The position numbers and the translations under genes were made by a program. A stretch of 64,000 bases of DNA from assembly GCF_016859285.1 (NCBI RefSeq), contig NC_053407.1, forward strand, positions 17,324,632 to 17,388,631, in the 5' to 3' direction. Each line of letters starts with the position of its first letter. Positions within the stretch are counted from its first letter, which is position 1. The stretch comes from Xiphias gladius. Its lineage: Eukaryota > Chordata > Actinopteri > Istiophoriformes > Xiphiidae. The notes beneath the pieces were generated by a model. It saw only the letters and a program-made list of their open reading frames with translations. It did not search any database and was not told where the DNA came from. Shown here piece after piece: positions 25,301 through 36,580 of this stretch.

Positions 25301-28300
25301 TTACCTGTGTATTCAAGTGTCCAGAATGCAACTCAGTCTTTCCACAAAAGCAGCTGTTAATGCAGCACTTCAAGGTTAGTTTGATTGAATTTTATATAAA
25401 GAGATCTTTTTAATGTTTGTTAGTTTAAAATAAACACCCTGCAAGTAATTCTGTTAGCATGTATTTGTAGGTTGAATTTAATTGTAAAGTAGGAGTTTTA
25501 AGATATATCTATGTACTTGGTTGCCTATTTCATACTTGAAACTTGAATAATGAAAATATATAGGAGGGCTTGGCCACACTATTGAATTTGCCAAACAATG
25601 CTCAGCTACTGCTTTGTCACAGAATTTAATCCGCAATACCTTGCACATGATACAGAGAAATCAACATGGTAAATCATGAAATCACCCAGTCCAACAACAC
25701 TGAAGTGTCAGTCTCATATATTGTTACCTCTTGGGATTTTTGCCATGTTATTTCTGTTTTTCAGGGTGTGCATGTGGGAAACACGACAGCAGAGACGGAG
25801 AAGAATGGTAGACAATCTGACAAGACTGACCGGCACCAGCATATTCATTCCGTCCAACAACAGAAGAGTCACAGTGCCGTTAAACACACAGACGGTCCCA
25901 GAAAAAAAGCTGAGCAGGATGGCAGAACTCGTGTGAAGCCTACCGGCTGGACGTGTGGGGAGTGTCTCCAGTGGTTCCCTGAAAGAGAATCCTATGTTTC
26001 CCATGTGAAGACCAAACATGGAAAGGTATTATAATAATAATAACAATAATAACAATAATAATCATAATAACAATAATAATAATATACTAATATATAAAAA
26101 TAATCAAATATACTGGCAGTGTGTACTTAAACTAGTATCAAACAAAAAAAATCACTCTCCGACACTCTGTCAGGATTCCAGTATTGAAACTACAGTATTA
26201 TAATGTGTTGAATACACTTTGCTTTCAATTTGAATACAGCACAGTGTTGATATTGTTATTTGGGTCCTGATATCAAGTTATCAGTTTGATAATCAAGTTA
26301 TCAAAATTTCTGATTATCAGAACCCTAGTGTGTTCACAGATGAAATTTTATTGGCTATTTGTATCCTACCAATCGAGGTGTATGCGCTCCCAGTGAGCAT
26401 GCCTAAAGGGAAATCCAGACTCAGAGTTTTTTGAAGTTGTCCATCTCACAGAACTGATACATTTCTACATCTCCAAATGGCTCTAATTTAAATTAAATGT
26501 ACCATATTTTTTGCATACATTGCTTTCTTGCTTTGTGGCAGTGTATGGTAGCTCTGGAAATTTATACCAATGTATTGGTCCACAAAGACTTAGAGGCGTG
26601 TGTGTGACATCCATCAATACATTACCCCCTCCCTTTTTTGACACTGCTACTGAATATTTTTTCTTTGGGATATTTATTCAAGAGTAATCCACATAAACAG
26701 CTATTCAAATCACACAGGCTGCGTAGTGAAAGCGGCACATGAGCAGAGCAGCAGCTTTAGTCCTGTATCTATACAGGATGCATTCAGGCACGGTATTGAA
26801 CCATAACGTATGCACAGTACTGTGTATTTTTACGCTTTAAGTCCACTTTCTTGCATACGTTATACTGTAGTTACGCATGCAAAATGGAAAGAAAGTGGAC
26901 TTAAAGCGTAAAAATACACAGTACTGTGCATACGTTATGGTGCAAGTTAAACGCAAGCCGTTTCGTGGCCTGCATAGACAACTGTATTGATCATTATAAT
27001 AGAGGCCTATCTGTTCTGTCAGCGGCATGAGATGGATGACTGAACACGGGATGAAATTCCGCCCATGCAAACAAGCCTTACATGCTGTGAACCTATATCT
27101 GCAACAATTGATCAAGGCCTCCAGTTTCACAATGAACATTTCAGCTTCATTGTGAGCATATTATGTGATGTTGGTTGGGCAAACTGAAATACATGAAGCA
27201 ATAAATTAATAACAGAACCATCGTTTTCCTCCTGCATACTCATCATGTAGTCTACCTGAAAACTATGCTAACATGAAGCGGACTAATAGTTTGGGTGGTA
27301 TGTCTGGTTGGTCGTCCTGATTTAAGACATTTTGGCCAGCCACTGTCCTTCCAGCAGCGCAACTTGTACAGTGCTGAAAGGACAGATGACAATTGGTTCT
27401 GAGGACAGTGACTCCTACAGCCGAGGTCAGAGTTGGTGTTGATTGAATGGATGGATGCAACCATGGCATGAGACAAGCGGCTGGTGTCTTGATTCTGGGG
27501 TGAATTTCAAATTATACCCAAAAGGGTTTTGCCAAAGTGTTGCATGTTCACGCTTACCTCATAACTCAAGTTCAGTACAACATAAGTCGGAAGAAACCTT
27601 TAATACAGTTCGTCAAGCTTGTATTGTCTCACCTTTTTATTTTTATTTTTTAATGTCATCAGTCAATGAAGAAGTATCCATGTCGACATTGTGAGCAGTC
27701 TTTCAACTCTACAACCAGTCTGAGAAGACATATTCGCAATGACCATGACGGGAAAAAGAAAATTTACACTTGCTGGTAAGATTTGTTATGTTTGAAAATG
27801 AAGTAATCAGTGTTGTCACAGTGTTGTGTCAAATTAACCATCGAATCATCAATTTCCATTTCCATTGTTTGTTTGTTTCTTTTTTTCTTTCTTTCTTTCT
27901 TTCTTTTTTAAACCCTTGAGGTATTGCACGGACACAAAGACTTTATTTACGACAAGTGTGATGTTGAAAAACCACATCAGTCTGATGCATGGAATCAAAA
28001 ATCCTGATCTTGGCCAAATGCCGAAAACCGCCATCCAGGACTCAAAAAAGGCTTTGGGCAAGGTATTTATTTATTATTTTACTAACGCAAACAAAAAATA
28101 ACTGCATGCATAAAGAAACATTTTATAGATCTTACGTGTCATCATTTTAATGTGTGTGACTTCTGTGATTTGCAGGGAGTTGTATCAGAGACACCTGCTG
28201 TGGGCACACAGAAGGAGGGGCCAGATCGCGCTGGGAGTCTGGAGGCTCCATCGGCGAAGCGTCTGAAAACTCAGTTCCGCTGTTCAAAGTGTGGTTTCAT

Positions 28301-28697
28301 TACAGACGACAGTACACAGTTCCAGCAGCATTTACCTCAGCATAAAACTGATGAAAACACTCCTCAGTGCCTTCACTGTGGCCTGTGTTTCACATCTGTG
28401 CTGTCTCTCAACAGACATCTTTTTATTGTACACAAAGTCAAAGACCCTGAGGAAGAGGAGACAGAAGAGGAGGACGAGGAGGAGGAGGAGGGGGCGGCAG
28501 AGGGTAGGGAGAAGGAGCAGGATAATCAGCCAGTTGAATCAGCAGAGACTGATGAGGTACATCATTTGTTAACAGAGCTAAACAAAACGGAGTCCTCACA
28601 GGCGGAAGAGCCAGCAGGTCTGCACTGTGACAAGACCACAGACTGTATTTTAAAACTGAGCGCTCACTCTCAGTCACAAACAGTGTCTCTCCGGTAG
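22324..28697 (+). CDS. znf592: Zinc finger protein 592
   Basis: Nuclear multi-C2H2 zinc-finger protein of the ZNF592/ZNF687/ZMYND8 chromatin complex. Exons: 22324-24564, 24671-24849, 24953-25126, 25215-25374, 25765-26025, 27663-27775, 27921-28062, 28176-28697. These join to 1263 residues; human ZNF592 is about the same length. The start codon follows the leader-exon acceptor and gives the family N-terminus [19 protein letters not shown]. The long first coding exon is Ser/Pro rich. Zinc fingers follow: [100 protein letters not shown]. An acidic E/D-rich tract and a short tail end the protein. The order and wording match remembered human ZNF592 through [11 protein letters not shown] poly(A) signal lies at 28883-28888, with longer 3' UTR possible. 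Confidence 0.95.
26026..27662 (+). other. znf592 intron with microsatellite and long hairpin
   Basis: The intron starts GTATTATAAT and runs directly into an AAT/AAC microsatellite (26026-26083). A perfect 52-bp inverted repeat lies at 26801-26940. The rest contains no recognised gene. Short open frames near 27250-27690 show no family similarity. Confidence 0.7.
26801..26940. repeat. Perfect 52-bp inverted repeat with 36-base loop
   Basis: Arms 26801-26852 and 26889-26940 are exact reverse complements, base by base. The loop is 26853-26888. Each arm contains the self-complementary core ACAGTACTGT. The 11-mer GCATACGTTAT occurs at the loop start and again at the end of the right arm, so part of the loop echoes the arm. 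No target-site duplication or known element end was recognised. Confidence 0.95.
27866..27912 (+). repeat. TTTC/TTTG tract used as a polypyrimidine tract
   Basis: A run of TTTG, T and TTTC units fills the last about 50 bases of the znf592 intron before the acceptor at 27920 (CCCTTGAG). The microsatellite itself therefore supplies most of the pyrimidine tract of that splice site. Confidence 0.85.
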
Positions 28698-30786
28698 TGA
28701 CAGCCGCCTCAGCTCCTCTTTAAAGTTGCTGTAATATCTTCAGTTTTCAGGTGAAAGTAACAAGGGATGCTTGACGTTATGCATGGAGGTGGTACAGGTG
28801 GAGTGTTTGGGCCTTTAATTTTGAAATTTCTTTAAAGTTATTCAGAGGCCATGCAGTATATTCAAGCATATCCTTAACATTTAATAAAGAACAGTATTTT
28901 CATAAAAGACAGGACAAATAAATATTCATATTTCAGTTATTTTTATGTAACTTTGCATGTTGGTAATATATTCATCTTGACTTCCAGGCATAACTGCACT
29001 CATATTATTGCTGAAGCTTTGTCTTTCTATTTTTTTTTTTTTTTTTGCCCCCCCCCCTCATCCACCCTGACAGGAGACTCAGGTATGATGGATATAACAG
29101 TGATGGGGTGGATTTTTGCCTTTGTAACCAACAGTAGATTTAAATTGCTGATTTAATGCTACACACTATTACCTGAATGGGATTCAGGTTTCAGTTTTTA
29201 TGTTGACTGTGTTGCAATTCTTTTGCAGTATGAAACTAAAATTTTAGTTGCCATTTATTACAAAATATAGGTCAGTATTCATTTAAAAGCAGTACTTATG
29301 TATTCATGGTAAACAGTTATTTTTTAAAAAGTATCTTGTAAAATCAATTACAGGTGCTGAGTTGTCTTTCTGAGCAAAGCCTACTGAAATTAGGCTATAG
29401 ATAAGAGCAAGAGGTTTTTTTTTGACTATTTAAGCATTCTGAGATTCTTTTGTCTTTATGTTTATAGAACGTGGTTGATTTGTGGGTGCATGTGTTGTCC
29501 CAGATCTGGCCTTTTTTTATTTTTTATTTTTTCTTATTTTCTTTTTTTTTTTTTTCTTTGAATGAGCATTCAGGAGAAACACGGAGAGGTATTGGATATG
29601 TGGTGCAGCAGTATTGAAAATACCTCAAATTGCCAGAAGTGTATTTTTCAGGCAAGTGAATGGTCTATGTTATGTCAAATCAGGGTACATTGTTTTGGAT
29701 AATCTAGGTGTGAAAGTGAACTTTGATGGCATATTGGAGGTAATGTTTTACAAATCAAGACCTGTTAACATGAGGGCGCTCATATTAAAAAAAATACTAG
29801 TAAGAGCAGAGGAATTTCTTAAATTGTGATGACTTCAGAGGAAAGAAGTATCTCAGACTAACACTCATAATGGCGGTTCCTTCTCACTCTCAGGTCCTGA
29901 TTTGTAAAGCATCACCTCTTGTTTTGTAATGAATACATGACAGTTCCTACCTCCATGGTAAACAGCAGTGATTGTTAAACGTTGAAAGGCTTTGAAGAGT
30001 TGCAGGCAATCTCAGTGCAATGTAAAAATTAGTTTATAAAATGTGTATTGTCCCACATTATTAAATTTTATAAATTATTTTGGGAATGATAGTAAGGCTC
30101 TATGGTCATATTGACTTAACTGGCAAGTGAACTTTTCTATGTAAGTGCTATATGAGCTCTTTATTTCTCTGTAATCTTTAAATCACAACACTGCAGCTGT
30201 CCTTCTGCAGAGGCTGAAAAGAACAACTTGTTCACGACTTGTTCTTTTGTAATGCTTGTTGAAAGAGATTTGTACTTTTGATACTGTGTACAGTGAGGAC
30301 TTGTATAGGAAAGTAACCTGTGTACATACAGTAGCCAATGAACCCTGGATTCACAGCATTTCTTAAGCCATTACATCTATTCAGCATGCAGTGGCCCATG
30401 TGCCTTGCTGTTATGTTTACGTAAAGTACTTAAAAATAAATCGGTGCATTTAATTATATATCTGCTTAGTCTTTTGTCTTGTGTTACAGACTGGTTTCTC
30501 AATTGGACTACAGGTTGCTGGGGTGGAAAGTATTTAATGGTATTTGGATTGATGATTAGTGGTTTTGCATTGAGGTCACGTACTTTACAATCGTCATAGC
30601 AAGTCAACATGGCTCAAGGCTGTCTAATGTGCCTCTTGCATCCAATAAGAAACCAACCACAGATGGATGACTTCATCCCATTAGAATATTAAGCCCTTCC
30701 TATCTCAGTATAACTGCCTCTCCAGAAGAAAGGAGCAAAGAAATTTTAATTAACTGGCACCAAATTGCATAGAAGAAGTTTGAGGA
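28698..30786 (+). other. znf592 3' UTR and intergenic DNA before nmb
   Basis: AATAAA at 28883-28888 is the first likely znf592 poly(A) signal. AAAAATAAA near 30430 could serve a long isoform. Poly-T tracts occur near 29030 and 29515-29560. No coding region was recognised. The nmb promoter should lie near 30600-30780 but shows no clear TATA box. Confidence 0.5.
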
Positions 30787-31355
30787 ATGAAAGGCGCTTG
30801 GACAAAAATCTGCAGAGCAGGACTCCTGTTTTCTTTCATCCTCATCTCATACATTGCCATGACATCCTCAATGACTCTTGATTTGACTGAGCTAAGAAAC
30901 AAAGTTTCAAAGATCAAGGTGAATCCAAGGGGGAATCTATGGGCAACAGGTAAGAAAAATTACACTTTAAAAAAAAACACATTTATTTCATGTTTTTGTT
31001 AGTCTTAAAATGTACTTTTAACAGTTTACATTGAGATTGTATGTTTTGATCAATAAGGGCATTTCATGGGCAAGAAAAGCGTGGATAGTTCCTTTATGGA
31101 GTCTGCCTTTGAAGATGTAAATGCTCCCACTGAAGTCCGAGCTGTTAGTCCTCTGCACAGAGTGGAAATTCTGCAGGCACTGCTCGTTCAGATGTTGAAA
31201 ACTGCCCAACAGAAACATGCACTGGACATGTTAGTTCATTAATACTGTTGTTACCATTACTATCATTATTACTATTATTATTATTATTAAGCCATCATCT
31301 GCACAACTGATTATATTTTTTCCATTCATTCAGAGGAGGAGGGGATCCTGCTTGA
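30787..31355 (+). CDS. nmb: Neuromedin B precursor
   Basis: Secreted bombesin-family neuropeptide precursor acting on the NMB receptor. Exons: 30787-30949, 31058-31229, 31334-31355, giving 118 residues. The N-terminus is a signal peptide (hydrophobic AGLLFSFILISYIAM). The mature peptide is GNLWATGHFM, preceded by a single Arg and followed by Gly-Lys-Lys, the amidation and cleavage signal. The first intron splits the Gly codon of ATG|HFM. As I recall, the related GRP gene has an intron at the same place. The C-terminal flank (VEILQALLVQMLK) resembles that of human NMB. The short third exon is less sure: without the intron at 31230-31333 the frame would end at TAA 31240-31242. A poly(A) signal lies at 31569-31574. 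Confidence 0.88.
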
Positions 31356-31916
31356 GGAACATTTCCACCAGCAATTGTTACACCGTCTGTAACTATTTGA
31401 AATCCTACTCATGAAGATTTTTAAATCTTCTTTTGAAAAATAAGCTCTAATATGTTTCGGTTTTCTAATGTGATATGTTATTTTGAAAAATGACAGTGTG
31501 ATGCCAGTCTGCACTGCTTTTATTCTTGCATCCATTTATTTGAACCTAATATTCATGTGCCATCTGTTAATAAACTAGTACTGAAAGCCAGATCAGTTGT
31601 CAGCCCTTTTTGCTGATTTTCCCTTTTTTTTTTTTTTTTGCCTTTTGAAATATTCTGTTTATTATTTTATTAAAATAGCAAAGAATATAATGAAAGTATA
31701 TGTTTCAAGTATTTTCACATACTTCACATACATACACTTAAAATATTATCTAACTCATAATGGAGAAAACAAATCAGTATTGTCTGTTAAATCAGCTTAT
31801 TGGCGCCCCCTGCTGGTCGTCTTAAAAATGGCTTCAGCAATCGTATCCGGGTGAAAGTGGCGAAACAGCGCCTTCATCACACCTTGGGCTAGTTTATTTG
31901 AAAACACAGAGCAGCC
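31356..31916 (+). other. nmb 3' UTR and kti12 promoter region
   Basis: The nmb poly(A) signal (31569) is followed by a poly-T tract. About 110 bases before the kti12 start codon lies a strong CTCF-like motif at 31803-31816. The compact spacing suggests that nmb ends and kti12 begins within about 350 bases. Confidence 0.5.
31803..31816 (-). promoter_or_regulatory. CTCF-like motif upstream of kti12
   Basis: GCGCCCCCTGCTGG matches the reverse form of the known CTCF core (CCASYAGRKGGC type) at every core position. It lies between nmb and kti12. This is a motif match only; occupancy is not shown. Confidence 0.5.
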
Positions 31917-34900
31917 ATGCCTCTGATGGTGATGTGCGGTTACCCCTGTAGTGGTAAAACCCGACGGGTAGAAGAAATGAAGATGTATTTCGAAGAGAAC
32001 ACAAAACGAAAAGTTCACATCGTGGGAGAAGGAGCCCTGGGCGTTGAGAAAAACAGTGTTTACGCAGGCAAGTTAAGCTAACCGTGGCTAACCTCGTTTA
32101 GTCACCACATGTACGTAGCTATGGAGTTTTTGTAAATAAAGTCCTTTTAGAAGCCACTTTCATGCGCTAGCTGTCCACCAAAACCGATCGTATTTTTCAA
32201 CTCAACCGCAGTATCTCACGCTGCTGGTTGGCCACCATCGCCGGGAACGGAAGCTCACTGACCTGGGGAAGAAATGGGATTATTAACAGGGGGGAACGAG
32301 TTCGTTAAAAAGATGACCTGTAATTGGAATAGACCCGTTTCTGTAGCGTTATTAGGTGTGCCTAAACGACTGAAAAAATATTATGTGCTGGAAAAATAAT
32401 GAGAGTTTTTCTCAATTCGCGTTCAGCGGGGAATTGGTCAGCATTAAATTAGTGGTATTTTGAATTGAGTTTGGCGTGCAAGTCGCTGCGTCATTGACAT
32501 TTGACATAGCAGTAACTGTATCTTAGATTGTGTGTGTAGCATGAAATTATTTTAACAGCTGTTGGAGATATTGTCATCTTTTAAAAAAATATTGATGTAA
32601 CATTTGGTTCACGTGATCGTTATCTCGCCACTTGCTTGCCTGATATCAGCGGTTTTAAACTTCTCACTTCTAATTAAAGTAAAGCGTGTCATCCACCCCT
32701 TACAGGGTGGTTCACACTGCCCCAATATAGTATAATGGACTGAATAAAAGAGGCTGATTGTTTGATGACCAAGCAACAGCACAGCCCTGTTTGATGCATT
32801 TGCTAAACAGTCGATAACACTGAGGAGGCTGTTTTTGCAAGAAAGATTACTAGAAAGTGGACTTGGACTTGGAATTGGCAGACTTCTGCTGTAACGTAAC
32901 CCTTGTTGGATATGTTGCAGATTCCCAAAAGGAAAAAAATGTCAGAGCAGCTCTGAAAGCTGAAGTAGAGAGGTGGGTTTCATCAGTTTCAGAATTTAGA
33001 TCCATCACTGACGTTCTGCTGTCACTGCCCTTGTAACATGTATTTGTTTGTTGTTTAGAAAAGTCAACAAGGATGACATTGTAATTTTGGACTCATTAAA
33101 TTACATAAAAGGTAAATCGCATTAATAATAGTGTGCTGTGCAGATTCTGTATTTAAACACTGTGATTTGTCTGTGCTTTTACCTTTTTAAAATTGAAATA
33201 CCTTACAGGTTACCGCTATGAACTGTTCTGTCTCATCAAACATGCACAGACACCACACTGCCTGGTAAGTCTACTAGATAAACTACTATCTGATTAGAGG
33301 TTACAATTTCATATGAGTAAAAATATATATGTGTGTATATATATATATTTGCATCAATCACACAAGTCAAAATCTTGATGCTTTCTTTTGATGAAGGTAT
33401 ACTGTTTGACGTCAGATGAACAGAGCTCATCGTGGAATAGCAGCAGAGATGCTGCTGAGCGGTACACCCAGGACATGTGAGTGAGCCTCCTCTGCACATA
33501 AAGCATGAAAAACTGTGATAAGCCTGACTTAGGGTTTAGAAATATCTTTATGCCTGCCACTGTCAAAAATTATCGTCATTTGTTTTTTTTAAAAATTTTA
33601 CTCGTATCTATTTTGTCTTGTGGAGCTTTGACGCATTAGTTCTGAGATTTGAAGCTCCAGACTCCAGAAACCGATGGGACAGTCCACTCTTCACCATCCT
33701 GAGAGACGACACGCTTCCGTTTGAAGCCATTTCTGACGCACTTTTCAAAAGAAAAGCACCCCCACCAAACCAGTCTACTCAGAGTGTAGGGGGAAACATG
33801 CTTTTATTTTTTACCACACATACAGTAGTCAGTACATGAAGATGTATCCTCTGCCATGCCACCTTTTTTGACTGGCTGATTGTAAGACATTCTTGTGTTT
33901 CTCTGCAGCAACCACTGTCGTCTTCAAGCTTCTTGTACGAGTTGGACAAGATCACACAAGATGTGTTAATGGTATGTTCCTATCAGTTGTTTTGGGTTAT
34001 TTCTTCATCTGTCAGTCACTCAGGGTTTTTTCTCCTGGTATATTGATGTTGCTGGTGCCAGTCTGTCTTTGGAGTGTTTTACTGTGCGTCATATTTTAAG
34101 ATCACCAGAGTGAGGCTCACACATAATGGACTGAAAAAAATACTTGGTTTGATAACAGTTTACAGAGAACCCTTACGAGTGCAAACATTTCACTCCTTGT
34201 AAACTTTTCAGTGCGTAAAAAGGCAACTCAGGTATTTTATAGCCCATTAACAGGTGTTAGTGAGTTGTCATAATCACCAGTTTCGGACTTGTTAACAGAG
34301 TTCGACTCAACATCCTAGTCTAACTATGACTGGGAAACTCTGACTTTTCTGAAAACTCTGGCATATTTGACTTGGCACTTTAATAATATGGAAATGCCTG
34401 AAAGCCAAATGAACATGGACATCTCATACCAGTCAGAGTCCATCGTTCAAGGTAATTAAACCCAATTTTAATGTATATAGTTTTATATTTACAATACACA
34501 GAATTTTTGACCCTGACACAACATATGCATCATTCAAAGTCTACAAACCTTGCAAGTTGTAGACATGGGAATCTTTCCAATGTCAACCATCCATCCCATA
34601 TGACATAAAATTTAAGAATGAATTAAAGAGGAAATCCTGTAATTTGTAGTTCGACCGAGAGAATGTTGAGTTGTAATATAAGAAAAAAAAAAAGATAATT
34701 GTTCCAAATTCACTCTCCTGCATCTGGGAAGAATCACATCAGTACCACAGAATGTTTAGATGTTCTTTCATGTTCATTTTGAGTCTTGTGTACTTATTTT
34801 AGCAATATATTGGACACCACACTTGTAGTATGAATGAAAGGAAGTCACATAATTGTAAGTACGAGTTCATTGATTCTTTTCCAATGTGGTACAGCTGTGA

Positions 34901-36580
34901 AAGCATTGACGTTTTTGTCATTAGAGCAATCTGCACAGTGGTGGAGTGGGAAGAAACCAGTAATGTCACCCAAACGTCAGTGATTGACATCAGAATCTCT
35001 GATGTGTCAGCACGTACCAGTGTTCAATAAATAATCAGCAGAAAAAATGTTCCAGAGTTTCATATCTGAACCAAGGGAAGAAGGTAGTTCTTTTGATGTC
35101 TGCTATACCTTTTGGTGCTAATGTTGCATTGCATGCACCAGTGTGTGTCCTCCCTCTGCACATGGGTGACCTCAATTTTACGTCACAAGTGGTATGTGGT
35201 TGTGTATCCTGTTTTGTAAATACCTTTTTGTCCCTGTAGTTATTTATCTTATCTATTGATTTGTCTGAGGTCCTGTGTCTGCTAATTGCTGTTAGACAGT
35301 AAGAAATTACCAACTCTGCTCTGTTGATTTGCTATTTGCTATTGCCACCTGTTAGTGGCCAGAAATCCTATGTTCTTTGTTGCATTTTCTTCCATACTGA
35401 ATCTACATGGACGGTGAGGTTTCCAATCTTGCACTATTGTTGCACAAATTCCCTGTAAAAGAATAACTACAAGGACAAGTAGCTTTCTAATTTTGATTCA
35501 TCAGTCCATTGCTCAGTGTGCAGATCCAACTTTGCTGCGATTGAACTCCCTACGGTGCAAAGCACCTGGGAAGTTGTTTATGTCAGTAAGAGCATTACCT
35601 TCTGTATGTAATGTGTTTAATAAAGATAATTTAAAATTTTCAGGCAATTTTTAACGCCCAGAAGACTAGTGTTCCGGGGGATCTAGTTTCAGTTCCAGGA
35701 GCTACAGAAAAGATATCCTTTTTAAACACAATTTGCATGTCCACGTTATTATTTAAAACTACATTTTCTTTTCACATTAAACGGATTTTGATCAATCTGT
35801 TTTCATCCAGGTAGCAGTGACCTGTCACAGCTAATGACTGTTTGAAATTCTTCCTCCTAACGGAAGTCATATTCCCTCACCAGTGGGAGGCAAAGTACTC
35901 AGTATCAAATGGCTTGTTAGAAGAGGAAGGTGGATGAATCCATGTCCATCAAAGGACTTAAATGAAAGGTACAGCAACCAATCACCATTAAAGGTCTTGT
36001 CTGTAATAACACGCTGTGGGATATTTATGGTCGAGAGAAACCAATTTACATAGATCAGTGGATTTGTATTGGCAGCTGCAGTGTGTCATGCTTTCTCAGC
36101 AAACACTTTGATTTTCCCCTTTTGAAGGTGTTGGTCCAAGCAGAAACTTAAAACTAAACTTAAAAGTACAGTAGATCCTGCACTGGTCAACTTTTAATGA
36201 CAGGTGTATTCTTTTAATTTAAAATAATGTCAGTAACATTCAGTACGTTGTGTCATGTCAATTTGTCGTCCTTTAAATGTGATACTGTGACCGTCGGATA
36301 CTCTGGTCAGTTACTTACTACTTCTTCAGTGTTCGGCTGTACTGTAGAAAACTTGAGGATAATTTTCTGTCTTCATGTGAGAACAGCTCACACACTGAAA
36401 GACTTGTACTCAAATGTCCTTAACCTGACGTCAAACATCGAGCTCACCAGGAGCATCAACATGGCAGAGCTGCGGAAACTACGGCGCCAGTTCATCAGCT
36501 ACACCAAGATGCACCCGACGGAGAACACAGGACAAATTTCCAACATGTTTGTGCAGTATTTAAATAAGAGCCTCCATTGA
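31917..36580 (+). CDS. kti12: KTI12-like P-loop protein (Elongator-associated)
   Basis: Orthologue of KTI12, a P-loop protein that works with Elongator in wobble-uridine modification of tRNA. Exons: 31917-32067, 32921-32972, 33059-33111, 33209-33264, 33397-33476, 33626-33785, 33909-33971, 35644-35712, 36437-36580. These join to 275 residues. The start codon opens MPLMVMCGYPCSGKTRRVEE with a Walker A motif (GYPCSGKT). VILDSLNYIKGYRYEL, LRFEAPDSRNRWDSPLFT and LRRQFISYTKMHP match human KTI12 closely. It is shorter than human KTI12 in the variable middle. Intron 1 has a GC donor (AG|GCAAGT). The last intron is of the U12 AT-AC type. A poly(A) signal lies at 36622-36627. Confidence 0.95.
32068..32920 (+). 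other. GC-AG intron of kti12
   Basis: The exon ends GCAG and the intron begins GCAAGTTA, the known strong GC-donor context (AG|GCAAGT). The acceptor is TTGCAG at 32915-32920. Joining here keeps the frame (VYA-D-SQKEKN) and aligns with human VYGDSAREKA. No nearby GT gives the same alignment. Confidence 0.85.
33972..35643 (+). other. Long kti12 intron, nothing recognised
   Basis: This 1.67 kb GT-AG intron lies between the exons ending DVLM and starting AIFNAQKT. It is AT rich with short unrelated open frames. No transposon ends or RNA gene were recognised. Confidence 0.7.
35713..36436 (+). other. U12-type AT-AC intron of kti12
   Basis: The intron begins ATATCCTTTT, the minor-spliceosome AT-type donor. 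It ends in AC at 36435-36436. A branch-site match, TCCTTAAC (36417-36424), lies 13-14 bases before the acceptor, the expected spacing. Joining here gives ATEK|IELTRSINMAEL, which aligns without a gap to human TTEHLRFTRPLTMAEL. Confidence 0.92.

Noticed and set aside
27240-27480. Possible transposon remnant or exon in the znf592 intron
   Set aside because: Short open frames on both strands, but no recognisable protein, ends or splice context.
35330-35362. CTCF-like GCCACCTGTTAGTGG in a kti12 intron
   Set aside because: Spacing within the core is wrong and several positions mismatch the consensus.
36227-36436. In-frame upstream extension of the last kti12 exon
   Set aside because: The U12 branch site and AC acceptor place the exon start at 36437. 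The extension has no match to KTI12 proteins.
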